Assembly: GCF_900172355.1 (NCBI RefSeq)
Contig: NZ_FWFZ01000001.1
Coordinates: forward strand, 480,483 to 544,482
Direction: 5' to 3'
DNA from: Roseisalinus antarcticus
GTDB taxonomy: Bacteria; Pseudomonadota; Alphaproteobacteria; Rhodobacterales; Rhodobacteraceae
Length of the DNA stretch: 64,000 nt
The notes under the pieces are model-generated. The model had not been told where the DNA came from, did no database searches, and worked only from the letters and a program-made list of their open reading frames with translations. This document shows positions 24,250 to 33,037 of this stretch, in pieces. The position numbers and the translations under genes were made by a program. Position 1 is the first letter of the stretch. Each line of letters starts with the position of its first letter.

Positions 24250-24677
24250 GCGCCGTTGACGGCTCCGCGGCCCGGGGCGGCGCGGCCGATCACCGTGTCG
24301 CCGACCCCGGTGCCGTCGGCCAGGGCGCGCACAGCGCTGAGAATGTCGGCATTGGCGAAAGGTTTGGTCATGAAATGCGACACGCCCAGCCGCTCGGCCA
24401 GCTCGCGGTCCTTGGTCTGGCCGCGGGCGGTCAGCATCATCACCGGCAGGTCGCGCAGGCCGTCGGTCTGGCGCAGGTCCTGCAGGATGTCATAGCCCGA
24501 GCGCCCGGGCAGCATCACGTCGAGAATGACGATGTCCGGCGTCTGCGCCTTGAGCTTCGCCAGCGCCGTGTCCCCTTCGGAATGGGTGTGCACGGTCCAT
24601 CCGTCACGGGACAGGATGAAGCTGATCGCCTCGATGATATTCGGCTCGTCTTCGATCAGAAGAACCCGTTTGCCCAT
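24246..24677 (-). CDS. Single-domain (CheY-like) response regulator
   Basis: A 143-residue receiver protein with no output domain. Acidic pocket E9/D10, phospho-acceptor D53 in IVILDVMLPG, the switch Thr in MMLTARG and the conserved Lys in FMTKPFAN are all present. A short tail of about 20 residues follows. The ATG at 24677 has a GGGAGGA site seven bases upstream; another ATG at 24683 abuts that site and is less likely. It is the first gene of the operon with the small membrane protein and the symporter-type kinase. With no DNA-binding domain it must signal through another protein. Confidence 0.9.
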   Translation of the reverse strand: MGKRVLLIEDEPNIIEAISFILSRDGWTVHTHSEGDTALAKLKAQTPDIVILDVMLPGRSGYDILQDLRQTDGLRDLPVMMLTARGQTKDRELAERLGVSHFMTKPFANADILSAVRALADGTGVGDTVIGRAAPGRGAVNGA

Positions 24678-24761
24678 CCCCATTCCTCCCTCTGGGTCTG
24701 GTCGGTATGGCCCGAGTATCAAGGCAATCCGGGCCGGTGTCAAAGATCGGTTGGGCGCCGG

Positions 24762-26114
24762 TCAGCCCGCGGTGGGCGCGGCGGCCGCGCGGAGGATCGA
24801 CGGCTCGCGCCGCGCGGTGCAGGCGTCACGCGAACAGATGCGGCAGGCCAGCCCGACCGGGCGGATGGGCTCGGGCGGCGACTGCCCCGCCGCGCCCTCG
24901 GCGGGGGCCGAGAGATACAGCATCGTCGCTTCGAGCACCACCGGCGCCCTGTAATCCGCCGCCCCCTTGGGCAGGGCCACGGCATAGGCCAGAAGCGGCG
25001 CCGATTGCGGCCCTGGCAGCTGCACCAGGACGCGGATCGCGCGGCCGGGTTGCCCCAGCGCCTCGAACACCGGCCAGAGCGGACAGGTCCCGCCGGCGCG
25101 CGGCAGATCGACCCCGGCCATCGCATCCATCGCGGTCAGAACACCCGCGCTGTCGGCGACGACCAGCCCGGTGACCGGATGCCCCAGCTCCGGCGGCAGC
25201 GCCTTGAGCCGTCGCAGCACCCGGTCCAGCGGCGCACCGGACGCCCGCACCAGCGCCAGCGGATCATGGGCTTCGACCAGGGCCAATGCCGAGAACTGCG
25301 CCAGCGGCAGCGCCGCGGCGTCGGCGGCATAGCGGGCCAGCCGCGCGGCCGCCACCAGCCGGCCGGCATCGGACACCAGCGCCGCGCTTTCGGCGACGAT
25401 CGCGGGGATGGCATCGGCCCCCTCCGCCTCGATTCGCGCAAGATGGCCGTTTCCCGGCTCGAAGAGCGCATCGGCCTCCTCGAGCGCCGAGAGCGGTGCG
25501 GCCCGGTCGGAACTCGTCGTGTCGAGATAGCGCACCAGCGCCTGGCTGCTCTCGGCGAGCCTCTGGGCGTCGTTGTCGATATTGCGGTGAAACCGTCGCT
25601 GCCAATCGGCGTCGAGCTCTTCCGCCCCGCTGAGGATCGCCGAGGTCGAGCGGATCGAGGTCACGGCCGAGATCACCTCGTGCAGCGAGGTCGCCAGCTG
25701 CGGGTCATGGGACAGACGATCCGACAGGCCGCGCACCCGCGCCTCCAGCGTGTCGATCCGACGTTCCTGCGCGGCCACGAGCCCCGCCCAGCCGGCAAAG
25801 CGGCCGGCGAATTCCTCGATCCGGTCCAGTTCCGGATCCACCGGCACGGCGCCGCGCGTCTCGGGCCGTGCCGCAGCGCGGCGCAGGGCGTCGACCGTCG
25901 CGCTCTCCGCGCCCTCGCTCAGCGCCTGGGGGTCGATCTGGAGCGCACGGGCGATCTCGTTCAGCAATTTGCCCGCGATTCTGCGGCGGTTGTGTTCGAT
26001 CAGGTTCAGGTAGGACGGAGAGATCCCGGCCCGCTTGGCCAGATCGGACTGGCGCAGCCCGCGGTCCAGACGCCTCTCGCGGATCCGGCTGCCGGTGAAC
26101 TGACGCTGCGGCAT
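24762..26114 (-). CDS. XRE-family regulator, short-chain fatty acyl-CoA regulator type
   Basis: A 450-residue regulator. Residues about 8-62 are a Cro/CI HTH (LRQSDLAKRAGISPSYLNLI then EHNRRRI). The C terminus carries the cysteine cluster C424-x2-C427-x4-C432 (ACRICSRDACTARR) of the DUF2083/ScfR group, which also includes RamB-like regulators of acetate and propionate metabolism. The middle (about 130-200: SLHEVISAVTSIRSTSAIL and following) resembles a HisKA dimerisation region. It is divergent from the ABC transporter operon that starts at 26337 and probably controls it through the palindromes at 26139-26194. Confidence 0.8.
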   Translation of the reverse strand: MPQRQFTGSRIRERRLDRGLRQSDLAKRAGISPSYLNLIEHNRRRIAGKLLNEIARALQIDPQALSEGAESATVDALRRAAARPETRGAVPVDPELDRIEEFAGRFAGWAGLVAAQERRIDTLEARVRGLSDRLSHDPQLATSLHEVISAVTSIRSTSAILSGAEELDADWQRRFHRNIDNDAQRLAESSQALVRYLDTTSSDRAAPLSALEEADALFEPGNGHLARIEAEGADAIPAIVAESAALVSDAGRLVAAARLARYAADAAALPLAQFSALALVEAHDPLALVRASGAPLDRVLRRLKALPPELGHPVTGLVVADSAGVLTAMDAMAGVDLPRAGGTCPLWPVFEALGQPGRAIRVLVQLPGPQSAPLLAYAVALPKGAADYRAPVVLEATMLYLSAPAEGAAGQSPPEPIRPVGLACRICSRDACTARREPSILRAAAAPTAG

Positions 26115-26138
26115 TGGAAAACCTCAAGCAAAACCAGC

Positions 26139-26164
26139 GGGTTTCTGCACTTGCAAGAAAACCC
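26139..26164. promoter_or_regulatory. Imperfect palindrome centred on CTTGCAAG
   Basis: GGGTTTCT (from 26139) and AGAAAACCC (to 26164) flank a centre with the palindrome CTTGCAAG (26150-26157). One extra base spoils perfect symmetry. It lies 25-50 bases upstream of the XRE regulator start. RamB-type relatives bind TTTGCAAA-like sites, so this is a good operator candidate. Confidence 0.5.
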
Positions 26165-26166
26165 TT

Positions 26167-26194
26167 TTACACAATAGACAATCACCGTGTGTAA
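26167..26194. promoter_or_regulatory. TTACACA inverted repeat, shared promoter region
   Basis: TTACACA (26167-26173) and TGTGTAA (26188-26194) form a 7-base inverted repeat with a 14-base centre in the AT-rich region between the XRE gene and the transporter operon. It is separate from the neighbouring palindrome and may be a second operator. Confidence 0.45.
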
Positions 26195-26336
26195 GTCTTT
26201 ACAAAAAAAGCTCCATCTTTGAGGCACTTGTTGCACGCTTTTCCTGCTTGGCGCGATAGTGCCCCCACGCTCCAGTAGCGTTGCGCCCGACGGGAGAGGA
26301 GACCCGGCGTGCGTCATCCACACCAGGGAGGATTAT

Positions 26337-27701
26337 ATGTCCAAATCAAACTTCACCCGTCGCGGCGTGTTGAAGACCGGGGCCGTTGCCGGCGCCGGGC
26401 TCGCCTTGCCGACCTATCTGTCGGCGGCCGCACACACAGGTTTCACCAACGCCCCCGGCGACAGCGAGGTCGTGCTCGGGTTCAACGTCCCGCAGTCAGG
26501 CCCCTATGCCGATGAGGGCGCCGACGAGCTGCGCGCATTCGAGCTGGCCGTCGAGCATCTCAACGGCGGCGGCGACGGCGGCATGCTGAACACGTTCTCC
26601 TCCAATGTACTGGACGGAACCGGCATCCTGGGCCGCGAGGTCAAGTACGTGACCGGCGACACCCAGACCAAGTCCGACGCGGCCCGCGCCTCCGCCCGCT
26701 CGATGATCGAGAAGGACGGCGCGATCATGATCTCCGGCGGCTCCTCCTCCGGTGTCGCGGTCGCCGTGCAGGGCCTGTGCCAGGAAGCTGGCGTGATCTT
26801 CATGGCCGGCCTCACGCATTCCAACGACACCACGGGCAAGGACAAGAAGGCCAACGGCTTCCGGCACTTCTTCAACGCCTACATGTCGGCGGCGGCGCTG
26901 GCGCCGGTGCTGCAGTCGCTCTACGGGGCCGACCGCAACGCCTATCACCTGACGGCGGACTACACCTGGGGCTGGACCCAGCAGGAATCGATTGCCGCCG
27001 CGACCGAAGCGATCGGCTGGAACACCGTCAACAACGTGCTGACCCCGCTGGCCGAAACCGACTTCTCGGCCTATATCGCGCCGGTCCTGAACTCGGGCGC
27101 CGACGTGCTGGTGCTCAACCACTATGGCGGCAACATGGTCAACTCGCTGACCAACGCGGTGCAGTTCGGCCTGCGCGACGCCATGGCCAACGGCAAGCAA
27201 TTCGAGATCGTCGTGCCGCTCTACTCCGAGCTGATGGCGCGCGGTGCAGGCGCGAACATCGTCGGCATCCCGGGCTCGCAGAACTGGGACTGGAAGATCG
27301 AGAACCAGCTGGGCTCGCGCTATGCCGGCACCAACGCCTTCGTGCAGTCCTTCGGCACCAAGTACGGCTTCCCGCCGTCCCAGGCCGCGCAGACCTGCTA
27401 CGCGCAGACCTTGCTCTATGCCGATGCCGTGACCCGCGCGGGCAGCTTCAACCCCTGTGCAGTGGCCGAAGCGCTGGAGGGTTACGAGTTCGACGGTCTC
27501 GGCAACGGCCCCACGCTCTACCGGGCGGGCGATCACCAGTGCTTCAAGGACGTTGTCGTCGTGCGCGGCAAGGAGAACCCGGAAAACGAGTTCGACCTGG
27601 TGGAAATCGTCGAAGTGACGCCTGCGGAGCAGGTCACCTACGACGTCGATCATCCGATGTTCGCCGGCGGTGCGCTCGGCGAGTGCAATCCGGGCGCCTG
27701 A
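26337..27701 (+). CDS. HAAT/Liv-type ABC transporter substrate-binding protein, Tat-exported
   Basis: A 454-residue periplasmic binding protein of the branched-chain amino acid/urea-amide (type I, Leu/Ile/Val) group: VVLGFNVPQSGPYADEG at the mature N terminus, then KYVTGDTQTKSDAA. The signal peptide carries a twin-arginine motif (FTRRGVLKTGAVAGAG), so it is probably exported folded by Tat. ATG at 26337 follows an AGGGAGGA site. It is the first gene of a complete importer (two permeases, two ATPases). The ligand cannot be assigned. A perfect 28-base palindrome follows the stop. Confidence 0.88.
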   Translation: MSKSNFTRRGVLKTGAVAGAGLALPTYLSAAAHTGFTNAPGDSEVVLGFNVPQSGPYADEGADELRAFELAVEHLNGGGDGGMLNTFSSNVLDGTGILGREVKYVTGDTQTKSDAARASARSMIEKDGAIMISGGSSSGVAVAVQGLCQEAGVIFMAGLTHSNDTTGKDKKANGFRHFFNAYMSAAALAPVLQSLYGADRNAYHLTADYTWGWTQQESIAAATEAIGWNTVNNVLTPLAETDFSAYIAPVLNSGADVLVLNHYGGNMVNSLTNAVQFGLRDAMANGKQFEIVVPLYSELMARGAGANIVGIPGSQNWDWKIENQLGSRYAGTNAFVQSFGTKYGFPPSQAAQTCYAQTLLYADAVTRAGSFNPCAVAEALEGYEFDGLGNGPTLYRAGDHQCFKDVVVVRGKENPENEFDLVEIVEVTPAEQVTYDVDHPMFAGGALGECNPGA

Positions 27702-27710
27702 CGCCCGATC

Positions 27711-27738
27711 GTAGGATGGGAGATATCTCCCATCCTAC
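27711..27738 (+). other. Perfect 28-base palindrome after the binding-protein gene
   Basis: Arms GTAGGATGGGAGAT (27711-27724) and ATCTCCCATCCTAC (27725-27738) are fully complementary. They would fold into a long hairpin in the mRNA between the binding-protein stop and the first permease. A second small hairpin, GCTCCG/CGGAGC, lies at 27744-27759. Such intercistronic stems often stabilise upstream mRNA or partly terminate, giving more binding protein than permease. Confidence 0.75.
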
Positions 27739-27792
27739 CCCAAGCTCCGGGGTCGGAGCCTTTCTCGAAAATCCAGCCATGAAGGTGGGGAC

Positions 27793-28824
27793 ATGGACGC
27801 CATCATCCTGCAAACCCTGAACGGGCTCGACAAGGGCTCAGCCTACGCGCTCATTGCGCTGGGGCTGACGCTCATTTTCGGCACGCTCGGCGTCGTGAAC
27901 TTCGCCCACGGCGCGTTGTTCATGATCGGCTCATTCTGTGCCGTCACCCTGTCGCGGATCCTCAGCTATTCCTACGAGATCGTGGACGACACACGGACCG
28001 ACTTCCTAGGCAACCCGATGAAGGTGGATATCCCCTACGTCCACAGCTGGTTCGGGGAATCCGCCGGGCAGACGATCATCGACTGGTCGGTGCCGCTGGC
28101 AATTCTTTTCGCGATCCCCATCATGCTCTTCGTCGGCTACGTCATGGAACGCGGCCTGATCAAGCATTTCTACAAGCGGCCCCACGCGGACCAGATCCTC
28201 GTGACCTTCGGCCTCGCCATCGTGCTGCAAGAGGTCGTCAAGCAGATTTACGGCGCCAATCCGATCCCCACCCCGGCGCCCCCGGCCTTCACCGGCAGCC
28301 TCGATTTCGGCGTCTGGCTGGGCTTCGATCCGAACACGATCATCTATCCCTACTGGCGCCTGGTCTATTTCTTCTTCTCGGCCATCGTCATCGCCGCCGT
28401 CTTCGCCTTCCTGCAATTCACCACCTTCGGCATGGTGGTCCGCGCCGGCATGGCCGACCGCGAGACCGTGGGCCTGCTCGGCATCGATATCGACAAGCGC
28501 TTCACCATGATGTTCGGCATCGCGGCGGCGGTCGCAGGCCTGGCCGGGGTGATGTACACGCCGATCAACTCGCCGAATTACCATATGGGCATGGATTTCC
28601 TCGTGCTCTCCTTCGTCGTTGTGGTCGTCGGCGGCATGGGCTCGCTGCCCGGTGCGGTCCTCGCGGGGTTCCTGCTGGGCATCCTTCAGAGCTTCGCCTC
28701 GATGAACTGGATCAAGGACATCCTTCCGGGGATCGACCAGATCATCATCTACCTCGTCGCTATCGCCATTCTGTTGACCCGTCCTCGTGGCCTCATGGGC
28801 CGCAAGGGCGTGATGGAGGACTGA
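27793..28824 (+). CDS. LivH-like ABC permease
   Basis: A 343-residue inner-membrane permease of the LivH family with about eight hydrophobic segments (LNGLDKGSAYALIALGLTLI then FGTLGVVNFAHGALFMIGSF, the usual LivH N terminus; VVVVGGMGSLPGAVLAGFLL near the C terminus). It has an extra hydrophilic loop around residues 55-85 compared with typical LivH (about 300 residues). It has a GAAGGTGGGG ribosome site and is followed after three bases by the LivM-like gene. Confidence 0.92.
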   Translation: MDAIILQTLNGLDKGSAYALIALGLTLIFGTLGVVNFAHGALFMIGSFCAVTLSRILSYSYEIVDDTRTDFLGNPMKVDIPYVHSWFGESAGQTIIDWSVPLAILFAIPIMLFVGYVMERGLIKHFYKRPHADQILVTFGLAIVLQEVVKQIYGANPIPTPAPPAFTGSLDFGVWLGFDPNTIIYPYWRLVYFFFSAIVIAAVFAFLQFTTFGMVVRAGMADRETVGLLGIDIDKRFTMMFGIAAAVAGLAGVMYTPINSPNYHMGMDFLVLSFVVVVVGGMGSLPGAVLAGFLLGILQSFASMNWIKDILPGIDQIIIYLVAIAILLTRPRGLMGRKGVMED

Positions 28825-28827
28825 CCC

Positions 28828-30033
28828 ATGCTCGGTCTCAACCGCAAGGACACCACCCTGCTGATCGCCGTCGCCATCCTGACGATGTTCGCGCCGATCA
28901 TCCTGAACCCCTTCCCCGTCGACAGCGCCATGGCGCAGTTCAACGCGGGTTATCCGGACCTGATGCAACGCTTCGTGATCTTCGGCATCTTCGCCATCGG
29001 TTTCAACATTCTGTTCGGCCTCACCGGCTACCTCTCGTTCGGCCACGCGGCCTTTCTGGGGGTGGGCAGCTACTCGGCGGTCTGGATGTTCAAGCTCCTC
29101 AGCATGAACGTCCTGCCCGCGATCCTTCTGGCGGTGCTGATCTCGGGCGTTTTCGCCCTGGTCATCGGCTACGTATCGCTGCGGCGCTCGGGGATCTACT
29201 TCTCGATCCTTACGCTCGCCTTCGCGCAGATGTCGTTCAACCTGGCCTACTCGGTGCTCACCCCGATCACCAACGGCGAGACCGGCCTTCAGCTATCACT
29301 CGACGATCCGCGCATCCTCGACGGCGCCGGGTCGGCCGGATCCCTGCCCGTCACCAACCTGTTCGGGCTGGAGATGCGGGCGACCGAGACGGTGAACCTC
29401 GGCCCCTGGTCCTGGGATTTCAGCGCCGGCTACTACGTCTGCGCCCTGATCATGCTCGCCGCGTTCTACCTGTCGGTGCGGATCTTCCGCTCGCCTTTCG
29501 GACTGATGCTGCGCGCGGTCAAATCGAACCAGCAGCGGCTGAACTACACCGGCCTGAACTCGCGCCCCTACACCCTTGCGGCCTTCGTGATCTCGGGGAT
29601 GTATGCAGGGCTCGCCGGTGGCCTGCTGGCCTCCATGGACCCCCTGGCCGGTGCCGAGCGGATGCAGTGGACCGCCTCGGGCGAGGTCGTGCTGATGACA
29701 ATCCTCGGCGGCGCCGGCACCCTGATCGGGCCGGTCCTGGGCGCGGGCTTCATCAAGTACTTCGAGAACATCTTCTCGAAGATCAACGACAATGTCCTGC
29801 ACACCTGGTTCGCGGTGCTGCCCGACGGGATCGAGGATTTCCTCGTCACCATCGTGCATCCCTTCGTCGGCAAGGGCTGGCACCTGACGCTAGGCCTGAT
29901 GTTCATGCTCGTCGTCATCTTCCTGCCCGGCGGCCTTGTCGAGGGCGGCCAGCGCATCGGCAGATTGTTCCGCCGCCGCAAGGGCAAGCAAACTGACGCC
30001 GAGGCCGACGCCTCCAAGACACCCGCCGAATAA
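28828..30033 (+). CDS. LivM-like ABC permease
   Basis: A 401-residue LivM-type permease ([39 protein letters not shown]), the partner of the preceding LivH-like protein. The C terminus has a basic, cytoplasmic tail ([20 protein letters not shown]). It follows the LivH stop by three bases and precedes the first ATPase by 12 bases with GGAGCCGGAG as ribosome site. Confidence 0.92.
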   Translation: MLGLNRKDTTLLIAVAILTMFAPIILNPFPVDSAMAQFNAGYPDLMQRFVIFGIFAIGFNILFGLTGYLSFGHAAFLGVGSYSAVWMFKLLSMNVLPAILLAVLISGVFALVIGYVSLRRSGIYFSILTLAFAQMSFNLAYSVLTPITNGETGLQLSLDDPRILDGAGSAGSLPVTNLFGLEMRATETVNLGPWSWDFSAGYYVCALIMLAAFYLSVRIFRSPFGLMLRAVKSNQQRLNYTGLNSRPYTLAAFVISGMYAGLAGGLLASMDPLAGAERMQWTASGEVVLMTILGGAGTLIGPVLGAGFIKYFENIFSKINDNVLHTWFAVLPDGIEDFLVTIVHPFVGKGWHLTLGLMFMLVVIFLPGGLVEGGQRIGRLFRRRKGKQTDAEADASKTPAE

Positions 30034-30045
30034 GGAGCCGGAGAC

Positions 30046-30804
30046 ATGGGAATCCTCGAAGTCAAAGGCGTCAACAAGCGCTTCGGCGGCCTGCAGGCGC
30101 TCGGTGACGTGAACCTCAGCGTGACGGAAAACACCTGCCACGCGATCATCGGCCCCAACGGGGCGGGCAAGTCCACCCTGCTGAACTGCCTGGTGGGCAA
30201 ACTGATCCCCGACAGCGGGTCGGTGATGTTCGACGGCCAGTCGGTTCTGGGCCGCAAACCGTTCGAGATTAATCAGATGGGCATCTCGCGGGTCTTCCAG
30301 ACGCCCGAGATCTTCGCCGATCTCTCGGTGCTCGAGAACGTGTTGATCCCCTGTTTCGCCAAGCGCGACGGCGCCTTCCGGATGCATGCGGTCGAACAGG
30401 TCTCCTCGGAGGCGGAGCTGCGCGACATGGCGCTGCACATGCTCGAGGACGTCAACATGGCCGACAAGCGCGACCACCACGCCGGCACCATGTCGCGCGG
30501 CGACAAGCGTCGCCTCGAGATGGCCATGTGTCTGGTGCAAAAGCCGAAACTGCTGCTTCTGGACGAGCCGACGGCAGGCATGGCACGGGCCGACACCAAC
30601 AACACGATCGACCTTCTGAAGAAGATCCGCGACCGGCGCGACATCACCATGTGCATCATCGAGCACGACATGAACGTCGTGTTCTCGATGGCCGAGCGGA
30701 TCACCGTGCTGGCCCAGGGCACCCCGCTGGTCGAGGACACGCCGGACAACATCAAGGGCCACCCCAAGGTCCGCGAAGCCTATCTCGGCGAAGCCCAGGT
30801 CTGA
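30046..30804 (+). CDS. LivG-like ABC ATPase
   Basis: A 252-residue ABC ATPase of the LivG type. Walker A is GPNGAGKST, the signature is MSRGDKRRLEMAM (a variant of LSGGQ), Walker B LLLLDEPTAGMA, and the switch His is in CIIEHDMNVVF. It powers the Liv/HAAT importer together with the LivF-like protein. The variant signature SRGDKR in place of SGGQQR is noticeable but occurs in this subgroup. Confidence 0.92.
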   Translation: MGILEVKGVNKRFGGLQALGDVNLSVTENTCHAIIGPNGAGKSTLLNCLVGKLIPDSGSVMFDGQSVLGRKPFEINQMGISRVFQTPEIFADLSVLENVLIPCFAKRDGAFRMHAVEQVSSEAELRDMALHMLEDVNMADKRDHHAGTMSRGDKRRLEMAMCLVQKPKLLLLDEPTAGMARADTNNTIDLLKKIRDRRDITMCIIEHDMNVVFSMAERITVLAQGTPLVEDTPDNIKGHPKVREAYLGEAQV

Positions 30805-30817
30805 GGAGAGACACATC

Positions 30818-31591
30818 ATGACCCACGTAGAAGAGCTCCGCCCCGAGGGCAGCTTCGACAAGCACCGGAACATGGCCTCGACCCATTCCAAGTTCCTCAG
30901 CGTCTGGAACGTCGAGGCCTATTACGGCGAAAGCTACATCGTTCAGGGTGTCAGCTTCGACATCCACGAGGGCGAGATCCTCGCCCTTCTGGGCCGCAAC
31001 GGCGCCGGAAAGACCTCGACCCTGCGCACCATCGCGCGGCTGGACAGCCCGGCGCTCAAGCACGGCGAGATCTGGCTGGACCACCAGCCCCTGCACGAGA
31101 TGCGCGCCCACCAGGCGTCGGCCGCGGGGATCGGGCTTGTCCCTGAGGACCGGCGGATCATCCCCGGCCTGACGGTCGAGGAGAACCTGCAACTGGCCCA
31201 GATCGCCCCGCCCAAGGGCTGGTCGATCGACCGGGTCTACGACCTCTTCCCCCGCCTCGGCGAACGCCGCAAGCAGGAGGGCGTGACCCTGTCGGGCGGC
31301 GAGCAGCAGATGCTCTCCATCGCCCGCGCCCTGTGCCGCGACATCAAGGTGCTGCTGCTGGACGAACCCTACGAGGGGCTGGCCCCGGTCATCGTGCAGG
31401 AGATCGCCAAGACCCTGCAGATCATCCGCGACCAGGGCATCACGACCGTCATCGTCGAGCAGAACGCGGTTGCGGCCCTGAAGCTCGCCGACCGCGCGGT
31501 GATCCTCGATATCGGCAAGGTGGTGTTCGACGGCTCGGCCCGCGAAGTGCTGGAAGACGACGCGCTGCGGTCGCAATATCTGGCGATCTGA
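30818..31591 (+). CDS. LivF-like ABC ATPase
   Basis: A 257-residue ABC ATPase of the LivF type: Walker A GRNGAGKTST, signature LSGGEQQMLSIARAL, Walker B VLLLDEPYEGLAP, switch His replaced by the family-typical IVEQNAVAAL. An N-terminal extension of about 25 residues precedes the usual start; an internal ATG at MASTHSKFLS is an alternative start. It is the last gene of the importer operon and is followed by a strong hairpin (31619-31639). Confidence 0.92.
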   Translation: MTHVEELRPEGSFDKHRNMASTHSKFLSVWNVEAYYGESYIVQGVSFDIHEGEILALLGRNGAGKTSTLRTIARLDSPALKHGEIWLDHQPLHEMRAHQASAAGIGLVPEDRRIIPGLTVEENLQLAQIAPPKGWSIDRVYDLFPRLGERRKQEGVTLSGGEQQMLSIARALCRDIKVLLLDEPYEGLAPVIVQEIAKTLQIIRDQGITTVIVEQNAVAALKLADRAVILDIGKVVFDGSAREVLEDDALRSQYLAI

Positions 31592-31618
31592 CAGGCACCG
31601 GCTGCCGGCCAGAAAGCC

Positions 31619-31639
31619 GGCCCGGCCTCGGGCCGGGCC
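31619..31639. terminator. Hairpin terminator between convergent operons
   Basis: GGCCCGGCC (31619-31627) and GGCCGGGCC (31631-31639) form a perfect 9-base stem with a 3-base loop. It lies between the end of the Liv-type operon (31591) and the end of the convergent amidohydrolase gene (31659). A smaller GCCGGC hairpin precedes it. Confidence 0.65.
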
Positions 31640-31658
31640 ATCGCGGCCGTCCGGGCGA

Positions 31659-33023
31659 TCACGCCGTGGCGGCAGTGAAATCCTGCATGATGCGGCGGCC
31701 CGAGGCCTCCAGCCGGTCGATCAGCGGCTCAATCGAGGCGCCCACAAGCGCCCCGCCCCGCTTCACGATCCGGCCGCCGACCAGCACTGTGTCCACATCG
31801 CGCGGCCCGGCATGAAACAGCACCGAGGCGATCGGGTCATGCACCGGGCGCATGTTGATGCCTTTGGCGTCGACAAGGATGATGTCGGCCAGCTTGCCCG
31901 GCTCCAGCGTGCCGATCCGGTCGTCGAGCCCCAGCATCCGCGCCCCGCCGATGGTCGCCCATTCCAGCGCCTCGCGCGCCGACAGGCCGGTCTCGGCCGG
32001 GGGCATCCCGGTCTCGCGGCGGGACGCAAGCGTCAGCTCGTGCCGCGCCGCCTGGAGCGCGAACCGCGCGACCGAGAACATCTCTCCGGCCATGCCGGAT
32101 TCGATATCGGTCCCCAGCGACAGCTGGGCATTGCCGCCCAGCGCCCGCACACGGTTGGTCAGCGGCTCGCCGAAGCCCATCTGAAGCTCAACCTCCGGCG
32201 TCACCGAGATGCTGACGCCGGCTGCGACGACCCGGCCCAGATCCTCGTCCGACAGACAGTTAGCGTGGGTGATATTCACCCACGGTCCCAGCAGGCCCAT
32301 GGCGTCCAGCGCCGCGAGCCCCTCCGGCCACATCATGTTCGGCGCACTGATGTGCATGCTGGCGGGCAGGCCCAGTTCGCGGGCAAGGCTCAGGTCGGCG
32401 ACGGACACGGCCTCGACCGACAATTGCGGGCCAAGCACGGCCAGGCCCAGCGTCACCAGGCCGTCCGGGTCCGACAGCGGACCCGAGCGCAGGCGCAGCA
32501 CCTCGTCCCGCGGCATCGGAACCTCGCTGAAATGCGGCTGGCCGGGTTTCGGGTCGGCCTTGGGCGAGCCATGCAGGAATACCGCCCTGCCGCCCGCGGC
32601 CTTCAGCCCCTCGATCGCGGCGTCGGTATGGTCCGGCGTGGGATTGTTGTGGCACCAATCCGCGATGGTGGTCGCGCCCGCGTGCAACTGGTGCAACAGG
32701 CCCACCTGGTTGGCGATCCCTACATCCTCGGGCCGGAAATGGGTGGCGAGGCCCGCGTGCATTGCCTTGAGGTACTGGCCCAGCGTCCAGTTCGCCGCGA
32801 TCCCCCGCAACCCGGTCTGCCAGGTATGGATATGGGCGTTCACGAACCCCGGCATCACGATCATGCCGGCCGCGTCGATCACCTGCTCCGCCTGCCCCGC
32901 CAGCCCGGGCCCGATGGCCTCGATCCGACCCGCCGCGTCGATCAGGATGTCGCCCGTGGCGGCATCCGGCTCACCCTGCGCCAAAGAGACGTTCTGTCCG
33001 CCCGTGATGCATGTCTTTGTCAT
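31659..33023 (-). CDS. Amidohydrolase-superfamily deaminase (TrzA/ATZ type)
   Basis: A 454-residue metal-dependent amidohydrolase of the cytosine deaminase/ATZ-TRZ group, which includes 8-oxoguanine, S-adenosylhomocysteine and triazine deaminases. Metal ligands are H64 and H66 in NAHIHTW, a later His in MHISAPNMM, another in ITHANCLS, and the catalytic Asp in LGTDIESG. The substrate is not readable, but should be an amino- or imino-substituted ring or guanidine-like compound. ATG at 33023 is chosen; the frame upstream runs through the TRAP permease gene. It is the last gene of the unit with the TRAP transporter and the agmatinase-family gene. Confidence 0.85.
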   Translation of the reverse strand: MTKTCITGGQNVSLAQGEPDAATGDILIDAAGRIEAIGPGLAGQAEQVIDAAGMIVMPGFVNAHIHTWQTGLRGIAANWTLGQYLKAMHAGLATHFRPEDVGIANQVGLLHQLHAGATTIADWCHNNPTPDHTDAAIEGLKAAGGRAVFLHGSPKADPKPGQPHFSEVPMPRDEVLRLRSGPLSDPDGLVTLGLAVLGPQLSVEAVSVADLSLARELGLPASMHISAPNMMWPEGLAALDAMGLLGPWVNITHANCLSDEDLGRVVAAGVSISVTPEVELQMGFGEPLTNRVRALGGNAQLSLGTDIESGMAGEMFSVARFALQAARHELTLASRRETGMPPAETGLSAREALEWATIGGARMLGLDDRIGTLEPGKLADIILVDAKGINMRPVHDPIASVLFHAGPRDVDTVLVGGRIVKRGGALVGASIEPLIDRLEASGRRIMQDFTAATA

Positions 33024-33037
33024 GAGATCGCTTTCGT

